DNA of 64,000 nt from Eumeta japonica (GCA_005406025.1 BGZK01000856.1:124001-188000); one strand, 5' to 3'; positions 23,370 to 34,547 are shown, counted from the stretch's first letter. The notes: generated by a model from the sequence alone, not told the origin. Made by a program: numbers and translations.

Positions 23370-23700
23370 AACTTTAAACACCCTCACGGTACGTACGGAA
23401 CTCCTTGAAAGGCAGTCAGATTCCCGGTTGCCCGGACGTATTCCTTTAAATATCAAACAAGGCCATCAGCCGCGATCTGCGCTCCCCGGTTTTACTTATG
23501 AACCCGAGGGAAAAGTTTAATGGGCTCCGAAGTAGGGAAACAAAAACATTATTTCCGCATTACTTCGACGGGACCCTTTGCCTTTTCATCCAGAGTAAAA
23601 GGAACGCCGTACGGAGAGCCGCCGAAATATGGCCGCCGTATGTCTCCATATTGATGCATGGTCTATTGTCGATCGCCTTTGATTTACGCGAATAGATATG
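23370..23700. promoter_or_regulatory. GC-richer block, candidate conserved non-coding element
   Basis: Contains gattcccggttgcccggacg, ccatcagccgcgatctgcgc and aatatggccgccgtatg (a YY1/Pho-like GCCGCCAT half on the complement). Two overlapping 64-65 codon frames on opposite strands show no domain. A regulatory function is inferred from composition only. Confidence 0.3.
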
Positions 23701-23929
23701 TCAGAACGTGTTGTTACAGCCCGTGTGGTACTACAAAAAATGATAAAAGGGTACGCCTTTAAATGATAAAGAGTCGACATAGTTTTATTCCTTTTTAACA
23801 GGCACGTGATTGTTTACTGCAAAATAGCGTGACAAAAAGCGTTCTAAGGCCATTATTTTCATATGTAAAATAGATAGCCAGTGGAACCAGAGATTGTTCT
23901 TTTGTGCATAAAAGAAAGTGAAGATTATT

Positions 23930-24060
23930 TGAGAAAAACCGGCCAAGTGCGAGTGTGACTGTCACACCGAGGGTTCTACACTACAACACAATATATCGGC
24001 ATTAAATACTAAAAATAAATTATTTTCAATCAATCATTTGCGAATTCTTAACATGAGCCC
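23930..24060 (+). repeat. Dispersed repeat head (ccggccaagtgcgag type)
   Basis: agaaaaaccggccaagtgcg followed by agtgtgactg and gagggttcta. I recognise the phrase from the heads of very abundant lepidopteran repeats. The remaining body decays into AT-rich DNA. Confidence 0.65.
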
Positions 24061-26440
24061 CATTCACGCTTGGCCGATTTTCATTTATTATTTTTCTAAG
24101 TTTGTACAGTACAACGCACGAAACTTTGCCGCTCTGAATTGGGTGTGAATGACGTAATGTAGTTTTTTCACTCTCCAACCTTTCCTTCTTCTCCCTCGCG
24201 TGCCAATTTTATGCCATTGTGTCGCTTTCGTAACTAACTTCACAGCGGCAGAGTTTCGTTCGTTATAGTGTACTATAATCACGCCTAATTTGAATGTTAT
24301 ATGTATATGTATATTGATGTTTTTATGGTTTAGTGAAAACAACAAAATGAACTGATACTAATTAAGTATACATTTCGTATTTAGTGTCAGTTTATACTGG
24401 ACACTAAAACGAATCGAAATAAAGCGAACTATAAACATCTTATAGGTTTTTTGTAATCTGTGAGGAAAGAACTATTTTTCGTATGTTTTCAAAAATTTTA
24501 GCGCAGCAGCTTCGAAGAGATGGAGGAAATGATCAACTTTCATTTATTTTCAGAAATAACTTTTTTTTTATTGTAAAATTATAAAACAATAAACACAATA
24601 CCCTCAAAATAACAATAGATAGCGCTTGTAATTGGTATATCACATCGTACAGTTCCCAAAACTTTTTTTTAATTCACTCCAAAAAGTGAAACTCATATTC
24701 AAAATTCATTTATTTACGTCAAACGTCCCTTTTTGGTTTCCAAACATAAACGTGTGTACCAAATACGAACTTAATTGGTCCAGTAGTTTCAAAGCAAATT
24801 AACTGTGACAGACTGACAGAGAGGCATACGATTTTTTTTTTCTATTTTGAGGACAAAATTTTTTCAAGGATTTTTTTAAAGATACAACAGATTCAAACGT
24901 TTCTCGCGTCGTTCGATGCAATTTTACGAGTCCAAAATGTATGCACATTTTAAAAATAGGTCTCTCAGGAATCCTAAAGGACTCTCAGGAATCCTAAGCG
25001 CTTTTTTAGAAAAAACCTTTTTTTCTAAATTTTGCGGTAACGGTGTCTTTTGAACAATTAATTCGATTTGATCAATACTTGCGACTACGATACAGATTGT
25101 AGATAAAAATCTTCTTTTTTTTTTTTTGTTTACGATAACTGTCGAAGAACTGGATTGACATCTATTAACTTTGTATGCAGCATTAAACACAGTGTCATTA
25201 AGTGTTGAACTTATCAAGTGTAGAATAAAACGGTAAGACAGTATTAATATTATAAATAGTTTTAAGCGTCTGCGGCTGGCTTATCAAGTACTGTGATTAA
25301 AATCAATTTTTGTAATCATGTATTTTATAGATAAAGCTGATACTTGTCTATGAATCTAAGTGCTTGGTAGAGTCCCAGTGGGTTACAAAAAAAATAATTG
25401 TCGGAGATGAAAACTTAATAATTATTCAATTTAATATAAATATAAACAAACGAAATAAGTCGTAATTAAACAAACAAAACTAAAATTATCCATTTAGTAA
25501 ATAAGATACGATCTAAAACAATTTAACTAATTGGAATGCTTTAAGTACTTCGCCTGTTGATTTCGCTTGTTTCCCTTAAGTTATCGATGAATAAGCACGA
25601 GTGAAGTTACTCAAGTAGACATTATGCATGAGTTAATTAATGTTTAAGCTCTTTGGGTACAAACTTTAAAGTCAAGATCGACGGAAAATTAATATGAAAG
25701 CATAGAATCTTTTCAATGTCGAAATTTAAATTATTATTAGAGTTAACTTTGAAATGACCAAAATCTTGTATAAATTAATTAATATAAACAAATGGAATAA
25801 CCTAGATAGAAACTAGAAATAATAAAAAAATAGTGAGGGGGGAATTCATTATCCCAAAATAGTCAATAGTTTATTTAGTAGTAAATTTGGGACTAAAAGA
25901 GAACTTTTTCAAATGCAATTCCTCATTCAAATATTTGTGTTTTCGTGCGTTTAATATTTTATCGTATTCTGTACCCCAAATCGATTTACTGCAAATACAC
26001 TCCACAACCCCAATGGGAATGGCCAGTGACATCACTGTAAGCTCTATGTGGAGGCCCCAGTGATCCAGTGAACGACATAGAGTTGCCAATATCACCATAT
26101 ATCAAGGTGCTATCGTGATATACCCATGGGTTCTGTGGCTGCATTCAACCGCATATGGAAAATAATGATCTGAGTAAAGATTACAAACACGCAAAGATCG
26201 CTGAATCGCAATATGGATACGCAACCATCAAGTCTCGAAGTTCATTGTTTAAGATTGAATGAATAGCCAAAGAGATTGACACCATCAGCAAAGCAGTAAT
26301 TTCACTTTGTTCGCCTTACGTACAGCCGTTCAGAATGCCGACAAAGCTCACCAGGGTGGTGACTGATGAAGAAGAGCAGAACACATCATGTTATCAATAT
26401 GTAAAAATAATGGCAGTCATTAAGGATTCAATGTAAGAAT
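24061..26440. other. AT-rich stretch without a recognised gene
   Basis: The 97-codon minus frame at 24924-25217 and the 75-codon minus frame at 25871-26098 have no motifs. The octamer tctcagga-atcctaa is repeated back to back at about 24962-24999. Confidence 0.5.
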
Positions 26441-27371
26441 TTATCATTATTAAAGGTTAGATGTTTGTCAAATGGGATCTGAGGTTAAATATATAAGGAT
26501 TAAATATCACAAGTTAGTTTAGTAATTGTTTTTAAGTTATTGTGTAATTCTATCTCTTATTGCCAAATAAAGTTTTCAATAAACTAATAAAGACAAATTA
26601 CAACAATAAAAATCCGGAATTTATATAAATTAACCTGATGACTGCAAATCAATATATATAGGACAAACCGGACGTTGTTTTGTTGATATAAAGAACATAT
26701 TCGGCCTTTAAAAATAATAAGTCGCAGATCCCATTTTGCAAAACATCTATTAGAACCGGTCATTTTAATAATGACTGTAACGGTCTCTGCATGTGTGTGA
26801 GAAGGGTTACGTTTGAATGTTTTGGAATCCCTTCGAAATTTTAAAACATAAAGATAATAATAATAATATGCTCAACGACCAAATTGACGTTTATAAATCG
26901 CCATTATTGGACGCTTGCCTGTAACTACTTGGGTAATGTTGGTGATGGTTGCCCAGACATTTGACGCATGTCTATGGTGATCTGTGGCTGTCTTAATAAT
27001 GTTTTCGTCGCTCTTTGACCATTGCATGACAGCGGCCCGTCTAACGAGGTTGTGTTGGTTGTTTTAACGCTCCTTGCACCCTGGTGGATGTGACTGTCGG
27101 CAATTTCTGAAGATGTGCCTTGTTGGCATGAAACGTACGTAGAACTAAACAATTTAATAGTTGGCGGAATTAGATAATTATAATAATAAATAACACTTGC
27201 TTAGGTGTTCGATATCTGTCAATCCTGGAATCATATTCAATCATTTGGATAGAGATTCGTAGTGGAGAGGCAGATTCGAGGGTCAGCGTGGGTTGCATGC
27301 TGCATGTTAATGCATGTTGCAGGCAAGCGTCTACTATGGATTTCCGCGAATTAACACCTCATACAATACAA
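26441..27371 (+). mobile_element. PLE fold-back copy (fragment)
   Basis: Two oppositely oriented parts of the same PLE meet near 26580. On the left (26441-26579) the minus strand carries a decayed GIY-YIG/linker piece recognisable from aaatgggatctg, atcacaagtta and attgtgtaattctatct. On the right (26585-27371) the plus strand carries gacaaaccggacgttg (endonuclease), ttacgtttgaatgttttgga, the end of the coding region at attggacgcttgcctgtaac, and the 3' untranslated region through caggcaagcgtc and a 30-base tail shared with the copy at 34738-34779. Frames are broken throughout. The junction lies in the aagttttcaa region. Confidence 0.8.
27104..27145 (+). ncRNA. Hammerhead-ribozyme-like motif, PLE copy A
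   Basis: The core elements occur in order: CTGAAGA (C3-A9, position 7 is free) at 27107-27113, a stem II candidate GTGCC...GGCAT with a G-U closing pair and one unpaired U next to A9, GAAAC at 27130-27134, and a stem III/cleavage region ACGTACGT-A with GUA as the cleavage triplet. Stem III is only 3 bp (ACG/CGT) with a two-base loop, matching the minimal hammerheads described for animal PLEs, which are thought to act as dimers. The weak stem II makes activity uncertain. Confidence 0.55.
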
Positions 27372-27818
27372 CGCAAAACTTTTCAATATGGTTTGAAACA
27401 ATTCCCCACAAACGTGTCCATTCATTAAGAGTCGATTCCTTTAATTATTTTAAGTTAACAGTGCGCAATGTCAGATTTCGTAGATCAGACCACAACTTTT
27501 TTCTTCATCTGCTGTACACAACATCAGGTTTAACTATCTTCATCAATTATAAATGATTGTTCAGAAACTTTTCTGAACCATAAAAAATCAAATAATATAA
27601 TACAGTTATTATTTAACTCTGTGAAGGCCATCAAATGGTGAAGTGCGGTTTATTCCATTTTGCAGTGTTAAACGACGTAGGGAAAAAAGTTTATCAATAA
27701 TTTTGGTCCCAAATTAGCCACCCCTAAAGTCTGCCGGCCTGGGCTCCAACCTACTCAATCTGTTGGAGAATCCGTCTCTGGTATGTTTGTAGGTTTGTAC
27801 CGTTATAACCTCCCTATA
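27372..27818. other. AT-rich stretch without a recognised gene
   Basis: Nothing recognised. Confidence 0.5.
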
Positions 27819-27941
27819 GACAAACCTGCTGTCCAGTTGTTGTGTCTAGGTGGTTTTAGCCAAACCTGTTGTCCAATTTGTTAGTTCTAGGTGGTTTTAT
27901 ACAAAGCTGTTGTCTAGTTTGATAGTTCTCGGTGGTTTTAG
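27819..27941. repeat. 41-bp minisatellite, three units
   Basis: Units start at 27819, 27860 and 27901. Each has a ca-aacctgttgtcca-type start and ends aggtggttttag. The spacing of the ggtggtttta blocks is exactly 41 bases. A weaker fourth unit may precede them. Confidence 0.85.
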
Positions 27942-28879
27942 TGTCCGTTTATGTATGTGTTTGTATGTATGAGTGCATGTGCTTGTAAATTGAATATTTT
28001 TTGAACGAATGAAAAAACTTGAATCTGGCTTGTGACGTACAAAAGAAATAGAATGAAATTAAATTTTCTAAAAATTGACGTAGATTTTGAGATGTCTCAA
28101 AAAAATTTTCAATTATTTTAACTACTTATTACAAACCGATCGATTCCAAAATCTGATCAGCTCTATGGCTAATAATTGAATTCTGTAAGCTTAAAGGGTC
28201 TATTTCTGCAACAGTTATCAGTATTGAATAATTGTAAAAATAACTGTCCGTAATAAATTTGTAGATTTTTTAGTACAAAATCTATTTTTGATCTTAAAAC
28301 GGCGTCGGTTGTTGCAAGTTTCGTTGAAATTGATTGAATAGATTGAAAGATATCATTAACAAAAATTTTAAGGATATAGATTCAAAACAACGTTTACATT
28401 TCTTGACAGACATATATTTAAAAAGTCTATATACCTTTCGTTCTCAAAAACTACATTAAACACCATAAACCCCATTCGAATTTTTTGGGTTTTTTTCTAA
28501 ATATATCCTTGATTATTAATTATTGGGTAATTTTCCATATCCCTAATAAGTTTGAAAGACAACGCTGTTAATTTTGAGTTCGTAAATGTGAGCACCAATG
28601 TGTTCGTGCTTTCCGAACTCATACATTAATGCTCAAAACAATACGGGAAGTTTTACGGTGTGTCTGGAAGATCTGTGTGAGCCAGCGCCACTTTTTTTTT
28701 ATTTGCATGCAGTGACAATTTTTCTTTATCGATCTATCATTTCTATGCAAGGAGAAACACTATATATACGTCACCGATAAAGCAAAAACGGCAAAAAAAA
28801 AAGTAGTGGATTCAAATTCATTATAACGGGAATCAAGTAGGAAATAAGCTAAATAAGTATGCAAAATGGAAAATAAGTT
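27942..28879. other. AT-rich stretch without a recognised gene
   Basis: Nothing recognised apart from low-complexity A/T runs. Confidence 0.5.
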
Positions 28880-29225
28880 AGACTATGGATGTGTGTGTGT
28901 GTGTATATGTGTTCATGTTTTTGTAAATTTTAATCGTGCTTCTGTTATTAAATGTCCTACCGCAATCTTTCTTTAGACCTTGAGCCCCACGCGCTGGCCC
29001 AGTATAGCTGGGGGGGAGGCTGCTACCACCTCTTAACACCAATGTGATGACAAAATCCGACACCAACAACTTTACGTGTTCTGTTAAGTATGGAGCGAGT
29101 GATTCAATTTCAATCAAAAACTCATTGGTCAATTTGGCCACTTGGTCACTTGGTTAAGATCGAACCTCGTGTTTTTTAATTCGTAGATGATGCGTCACCC
29201 TGGACCACTAAGCCACCAAACGCCA
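28880..29225 (-). mobile_element. Possible tRNA-headed SINE
   Basis: On the minus strand, from 29225 leftward, there is a perfect A-box-like TGGCTTAGTGG (complement of ccactaagcca, 29206-29216) and a B-box-like GAGGTTCGATCTT about 45 bases later. The body continues through a G/C-rich agcctcccccccagctatac complement and gggccagcgcgtgggg to a CA-rich end at 28890-28902. The 87-codon frame at 28878-29141 minus has no domain and probably is just the body. Family not identified. Confidence 0.55.
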
Positions 29226-30125
29226 CTCTATATTAGGCATATTAGGTCTATTTAATTCTTGCATGGCAACGTTAAATTGGCCTATTCGGAAATTTAATTT
29301 ATAATACTAACTTATAAAATTGATGCCTTTAGGCTGCTTCTAATTTAATTTCGGAAATGGAAAATTTACCTTTCCATTTAGGGTGCCATCGGGACCTCTA
29401 ATTATATTAAGATCTACAATTGTTAGCGTACCTACAAGTAGAAAAGTTTTAGAAACTGCAAAAATATTTATTTGAATATTGGTACTTACAAAAACTGATT
29501 TCATCTATTTTTAATATTAGTTCAACAAGTTTTTGAACTAATCGATTTTTTCGATAAATCGTTTATATGGTTTGTAAATTTTTGATCTGAATAAATTTTG
29601 AATTAAACAATTGTGTCGTTATATTTATTTCGAAATCGATTGGAAAAAAACATGTATTTGAACAATTTTGAATATTACTTTAAATGAAAATCATTGAGAT
29701 TTTGTAAAAGAGTGTATAATCAGAAAATTTTGTTTGGACCATTGAGAGTAAACGTACGATCAATATTTGATAGTCTATTATTGAATTAACAATAAAACTT
29801 TCTGCTCTTTTAAAATATTATTTAATTTTCTTATTCAAATCAAAAATTAAAATCATAAAATAAAAATAAACAGCGACTTTCTGTGCACAAGTCTGTAAGC
29901 TTCCTCAATCTCTGAGGTGCTCAGCCGCTGCGTCTTTGACGCGTTCCCCGGCAAATTCTTTGACGTTCGGCTTTGAACTTTTCGAATTCAAAAGAAGTCC
30001 TTTTACTGCGAATTTGTGCATTCGTGATACTTTTGGGCGCATCAAGCGACCGTAAACACTATATCGTGGTTTAATTTTTATTTAATATCTCAACTTGACA
30101 TTTGGTATTTGAAAGAGGCAAAAGT
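29226..30125. other. AT-rich stretch without a recognised gene
   Basis: GC-richer patch at 29925-30000 (ggtgctcagccgctgcgtct, gcgttccccggcaaattc). No frame fits. Confidence 0.5.
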
Positions 30126-30405
30126 GAAAAACGGTATGCTGCTGTAGTTTGGCCATCCGGAAAGGGTGAATGAAACTAGGTCGACAAAACAAATATATAA
30201 AGCGAATGCTTGTAATGGAAAGGTCGGCATTGGTCACCTTGAAAGTTCTATGCTGACCAAATTGATGGCATAATAAACAAGGGCCAAATTTTAAGGGACA
30301 AACAGACGAGCTTGCATGAAAAAAATGATGGATGTCAGTGAGGCGAGAGAGATATGCAAAGATTGTATCATATGGACATTTATAGTGTCTGCATACAATT
30401 ATGGG
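30126..30405 (+). pseudogene. LINE tail, GSESW-WQKKNES type, third copy
   Basis: On the plus strand, phrases follow each other in different frames: FGHPERVNETRSTKQIYKAN, ACNGKVGIGHLESSM, a stop-rich part corresponding to GGILKKGQ, then NRRACMKKMMDVSEAREICK (with slight shifts) and CIIWTFIVSAYN. It is the same C-terminus as at 1540-2135 and 21085-21340, with the terminal PSGK lost. Confidence 0.8.
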
Positions 30406-30659
30406 ATATAGGCATGAGCTAATATTACATTATTGTTATATTTTACTTTTATTCATTGCCATAACAATTTTCTGCCTCGATAGAATAATTTTGTCAGCTT
30501 TTCAAATGACATTACATCAATTCGGTGTCCCGTACCACAATAAACTCTACAAAACTATCCTTATCACTATTGCAAATCTCGTCCACTGCGGCTTACTTCG
30601 CGTGTGCACGTCGCCTACACAGACAGACCACATATCAATAGCGTGTCCTGACGCTACAA

Positions 30660-31250
30660 CTAATGAGCATGCTTAAATTTTTATACGAAACCATTCTGAG
30701 TATGCGTGTGTATAGTGTTCGTGTTTAGAATTGGATAATTCCGCTATATGTCTATATGAAACCATTCTAACTATGCGTCCGTATTGTGTTCGTGTGTAGA
30801 AGTGGATAATTCCGCTTATATGTCTATACGAAACCGTTCGGAGTATGCGTCCGTATTATGTTCGTGTTTAGAAATGGATAATTCCGCTTATATGTCTAAA
30901 CGAAACCATTATGAGTATGCGTGTTTATTGTGTTCGTATTTAGAAGTGGATAATTCCGCTTATATGTCTAAACGAAACCATTCTAAGTATGCATGCATAT
31001 TGTGTTCGTGTTTAGAAGTGGATAATTTAGCTTACATTTTTATAAAAAGCCGGGTACATATCACGTTGATGTGAAAAGTGGACGATTCGCTTATATTTTA
31101 ATCAAAAGCCTTCTTTAGTACGCGTGCTTAGCTTGTTCGTGTCAGCAGTGGATAATCCCGCTTACATTTTTATATAAAGTTAGCCTAACGACACGTCCGT
31201 AGCGTGTGCGTGTGCCGCAGTGAACAACTCCATTTATATTTTATATAAAT
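30660..31250 (+). repeat. 72-bp tandem repeat, about eight units, coding-compatible period
   Basis: The landmark gtggataattccgctt recurs about every 72 bases (30733, 30804, 30876, 30948, 31020, then 31080, 31150 and 31222 with drift). Between landmarks each unit has tatgtcta-acgaaaccatt, (c)agtatgcgt-cgtatt and gtgttcgtgttt. Because 72 is divisible by three, one frame stays open for 96 codons (30784-31074), giving 24-residue units with the pattern CSC-E-DNSAYMS-RN--EYA--L. The last units are diverged. I do not recognise the repeat; a satellite is more likely than a gene because neighbouring units have lost the frame. Confidence 0.9.
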
Positions 31251-31517
31251 TTAGACAAATCACGGTGGTTTGTGTGCCTCAGCAAACTATTACCCTCAAT
31301 CTGTTTGCAGTTGCATATTTTTCCCTTTATAAAGGGAACGTTTTAGTCCTAGCTGTTTTATCGTCTGAAAAATATTCTCGCATGATTCAATTTTTTAACG
31401 TACAAAATATTCGATACAAATTGACATCACTGTAAAACGTTCACATTTAAATCCCCTTACAATGACGACTTACAGCTTGGAAACCATTAAGCCTTGCTGA
31501 TTTACCTCAAATCAGCT

Positions 31518-31591
31518 ATTGCTCGTGGCTTCTGCCCGCAGATTCTGTTGTTACCCGCAATCCTGATGCTTGTCCTGCTCATCATTTCGTT
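31518..31591 (+). repeat. GATTCC/CCCG dispersed repeat, left part split by the PLE
   Basis: The part begins attgctcgtggcttctgccc, with the same wording as the copies at 50630 (tttgcccgcagctccgcctg) and 60830. It continues to cctgatgcttgtcctgctca and is then interrupted by the PLE insertion. The other half lies at 34792. Confidence 0.6.
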
Positions 31592-31603
31592 TCCTAGTTT
31601 ATT
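31592..31603. repeat. Target-site duplication, left copy
   Basis: tcctagtttatt, identical to 34780-34791. The pair brackets the PLE and shows that the whole composite came in as a single insertion. Confidence 0.85.
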
Positions 31604-31795
31604 AGACGCTTGCCTGCAACATGTATTAACATGCAGCATGCAACCCACCGCTGACCCTCGAATCTGCCTCTCCACTACGAATCTCTATCCAAATGATTGA
31701 ATATTGATTCCAGAGGATTGACAGATATCGATCACCTAAGCAAGTGATATTTATTACTATAATTATCTAATTCCGCCAACTATTAAATTGTTTAG

Positions 31796-31837
31796 TTCTA
31801 CGTACGTTTCATGCCAACAAGGCACATCTTCAGAAAT
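31796..31837 (-). ncRNA. Hammerhead-ribozyme-like motif, PLE copy B
   Basis: On the minus strand: CTGAAGA (31825-31831), the weak stem II hairpin, GAAAC, then ACGTACGT-A with GUA at the cleavage site. The core bases are identical to copies A and C. It lies in the 3' untranslated part of the left inverted arm. Confidence 0.55.
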
Positions 31838-32015
31838 TGCCGACAGTCACATCCACCAGGGTGCAAGGAGCGTTAAAACAACCAACACAACCTCAGGCCG
31901 CTGTCATGCAATGGTCAAAGAGCGACGAAACATTATTAAGACAGCCACAGATCACCACCGATAGACATGCTTGTCAAATGTCACAGACTAACCATCACCA
32001 ACATTACCCAAGTAG

Positions 32016-32795
32016 TTACAGGCAAGCGTCCAATAATGGCGATTTATAAACGTCAATTTGGTCGTTGAGCATATTATTATTATCTTTATGTTTTAAAATT
32101 TCGAAGGATTCCAAAACATTCAAACGTAACCCCTTCTCACACACATGCAAGACATCGAATTTGTGATCATTATTAAGCTTATGACCGGTTTCTAATAGAT
32201 GTTTAGCAAAATGGGATCTGTCTGATTTATTATTTTTAAAGGCCGAAATATGTTCTTTATATCTTTTTTCAAAGCAACGTCCGGTTTGTCCTATATATAT
32301 TGATTTACAGTCATCACAAGTTAATTTATAAATTCCAGATTTTTTATTATTGTGTAATTTATCTTTATTGTTACATAAAGTTTTCAAATTATTATTTGTT
32401 TTAAAGGCCGTATAAATATTATGTTTTTTTAATAATCTTGAAATTTTCTCCGAAATTGTACCAAAATATGTCAAACTAGCTATATATTTCTTTTGATCTT
32501 TAGATTGTGTTGGATAGATACTTTTATTTATAATACTTTTTTGTTTTTTATTAATGAGTCCATCAATACATTTTTTGCTATATCCGTTTGCCAATGCTAT
32601 ACTGTAAATGGTATTTAATTCTAAAAGGAAATTATGATTATTAAGGGGTATGGTGAATAACCGATGTATCATTGATTTATAAGCCAATTTGTGTTGCCAT
32701 GGATGACAAGAAGAAATGGGTATTGTAATATCTGTGCACGTGGGTTTTCTATATATTTTAAATTCATGTCTATTATTTTTTCTGGTTAAGGTCAA
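32016..32795 (-). CDS. PLE C-terminal domain: linker and GIY-YIG endonuclease (fragment)
   Basis: The 259-residue frame is the longest in the window. It starts inside the element after a frameshift, so its Met is not the real start. Residues 1-20 close the RT thumb (TLTRKNNRHEFKIYRKPTC, the usual PLE phrase) and 40-140 form the linker. The endonuclease follows: GIY at 154-156, a CDDC zinc-type pair at 160-163, YIG at 167-169, Arg178 and Glu229 in NVLESFEI. These are the expected catalytic residues of GIY-YIG nucleases, all present. A CxxC before YIG is characteristic of EN+ PLEs. The enzyme would nick the target for reverse-transcription priming. The protein ends with DACL at a stop that overlaps the gacgcttgcctg boundary. 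The RT part of the element is broken, so this can at best be a separate nuclease. Confidence 0.9.
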   Translation of the reverse strand: MTLTRKNNRHEFKIYRKPTCTDITIPISSCHPWQHKLAYKSMIHRLFTIPLNNHNFLLELNTIYSIALANGYSKKCIDGLINKKQKSIINKSIYPTQSKDQKKYIASLTYFGTISEKISRLLKKHNIYTAFKTNNNLKTLCNNKDKLHNNKKSGIYKLTCDDCKSIYIGQTGRCFEKRYKEHISAFKNNKSDRSHFAKHLLETGHKLNNDHKFDVLHVCEKGLRLNVLESFEILKHKDNNNMLNDQIDVYKSPLLDACL

Positions 32796-32797
32796 AT

Positions 32798-33752
32798 CTA
32801 AAAATTTATAGAATTGTTTGTTTCTTCCTCTAGTTTAAATTGAATTTTGGGGTGTATGCCATTAATATAATTTTGAAACAGATCTAATTCTATTGAATTA
32901 CCCAGCCAACACATAATAATATCGTCCACATATCTAAAATAATACAGGATATTATTATTGTTTACTATGTGCTTAATTTCGAATTCATCCATAAAATTTC
33001 GGCCATTAATGGACTTAAAGGTGAACCCATAGCTAGACCTTCTTTTGTATATAAAATTGATTATTATAACGGAAATAATTTTGATTCATGCACAATTCTG
33101 TTAATTTTAAGATATCGTCCTTCTCGCCTGGATGTAGTTTTTGTTTATCTAACTTATCTTTTATAATTGTTAAGCATTCTCTAAAGGGAACATTAGTAAA
33201 TAAACTGTCTACGTCAAATGAGATAAATTTGCTATTGTTTGAAGGACAATATCTTTAATTTTGTTAACCAGGTCTAAACTATTAACCAAACCATATTTTG
33301 GGTTGAATGAAATTTTTCTTTTATTATATCATTTATGTATTTAGCTAATCTATATGTTGGCGCCTGCACATACGATACCACCGGACGAACCGGCTCACCC
33401 TCTTTATGTACTTTTGGCAAACCATACAATCTAGGGGCCTGTGGATTCATCGGTATCAAATTTCTTTTTCTGATTCTTTAGTCAATAAAAATTTTGAAAA
33501 CGATAAATTTTGTTTAACTTCCGCAATATATTTATTGGTGGGATCATATTTTAATTTTTGAAATTCTTTTTCGTTATTAATTATATTATTAACCTTAGTA
33601 TTGTAATCCGACTTGTTCATTATTACAATAGCGTTCCCTTTATCGGCTTTACTAATAACTATATTTTCTTTCAATATTTTTTGTTTTAATGATATTAACG
33701 TTTTATGATCTACATTGTATACATAGTCCGAAATGGTATTACTATTATTCAT
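32798..33752 (-). pseudogene. PLE reverse transcriptase, frameshifted
   Basis: Reading on the minus strand from 33752: an N-terminal block with ISKADKGNAIVIMNKSDY (33456-33752), then frame change to PRLYGLPKVHKEGEPVRPVV and SYVQAPTYRLAKYIND (33274-33459), then the palm with FDVDSLFTNVPFRE (motif A, about 33178-33219), GLAMGSPLSPLMAE (motif B-like, about 33000-33040), and FRYVDDIIMCWLG with the catalytic YVDD (about 32921-32932). The full RT order is present, but single-base frameshifts occur near 33456, 33260, 32993 and 32797. The last one separates it from the endonuclease frame, where one T is missing in a T run. Telomerase-like RT of the PLE class is the assignment. Confidence 0.9.
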
Positions 33753-33781
33753 AATTTATTAATATTATTAAAAAATTTATA

Positions 33782-34318
33782 CATTAATAAAAAACCAAAA
33801 AGTATTATAAATAAAAGTATCTATCCAACACAATCTAAAGATCAAAAGAAATATATAGCTAGTTTGACATATTTTGGTACAATTTCGGAGAAAATTTCAA
33901 GATTATTAAAAAACATAATATTTATACGGCCTTTAAAACAAATAATAATTTGAAAACTTTATGTAACAATAAAGATAAATTACACAATAATAAAAATCTG
34001 GAATTTATAAATTAACTTGTGATGACTGTAAATCAATATATATAGGACAAACCGGACGTTGCTTTGAAAAAATATAAAGAACATATTTCGGCCTTTAAAA
34101 TAATAAATCAGACAGATCCCATTTTGCTAAACATCTATTAGAAACCGGTCATAAGCTTAATAATGATCACAAATTCGATGTCTTGCATGTGTGTGAGAAG
34201 GGGTTACGTTTGAATGTTTTGGAATCCTTCGAAATTTTAAAACATAAAGATAATAATAATATGCTCAACGACCAAATTGACGTTTATAAATCGCCATTAT
34301 TGGACGCTTGCCTGTAAC
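33782..34318 (+). pseudogene. PLE linker-endonuclease, inverted second copy
   Basis: The plus strand repeats the linker (attataaataaaagtatcta), the linker-to-nuclease part (aattaacttgtgatgactgt), the YIG region (tatataggacaaaccggacg) and the C-terminal part (cgtttgaatgttttggaatc) of the minus-strand frame. Small deletions break the frame, e.g. before the Arg region (gaaaaaatataaagaac versus the intact copy) and at ggaatttataaatt, which has lost the GIY codons. It ends with the stop at about 34315. It provides the 5' inverted pseudo-LTR. Confidence 0.85.
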
Positions 34319-34505
34319 TACTTGGGTAATGTTGGTGATGGTTAGTCTGTGACATTTGACAAGCATGTCTATCGGTGGTGATCTGTGGCTGTCTTAATAA
34401 TGTTTTCGTCGCTCTTTGACCATTGCATGACAGCGGCCTGTCTAACGAGGTTGTGTTGGTTGTTTTAACGCTCCTTGCACCCTGGTGGATGTGACTGTCG
34501 GCAAT

Positions 34506-34547
34506 TTCCTGAAGATGTGCCTTGTTGGCATGAAACGTACGTAGAAC
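34506..34547 (+). ncRNA. Hammerhead-ribozyme-like motif, PLE copy C
   Basis: CTGAAGA at 34509-34515, a GTGCC...GGCAT stem II candidate, GAAAC at 34532-34536, ACGTACGT-A ending at 34543. The 5' flank tttc can form a 3-bp stem I with gaa after the cleavage site. Identical core to copies A and B. Confidence 0.6.

Noticed and set aside
33705..33953. 82-codon plus frame crossing the PLE junction
   Set aside because: It joins antisense RT sequence to the inverted linker copy and is a by-product of the fold-back.
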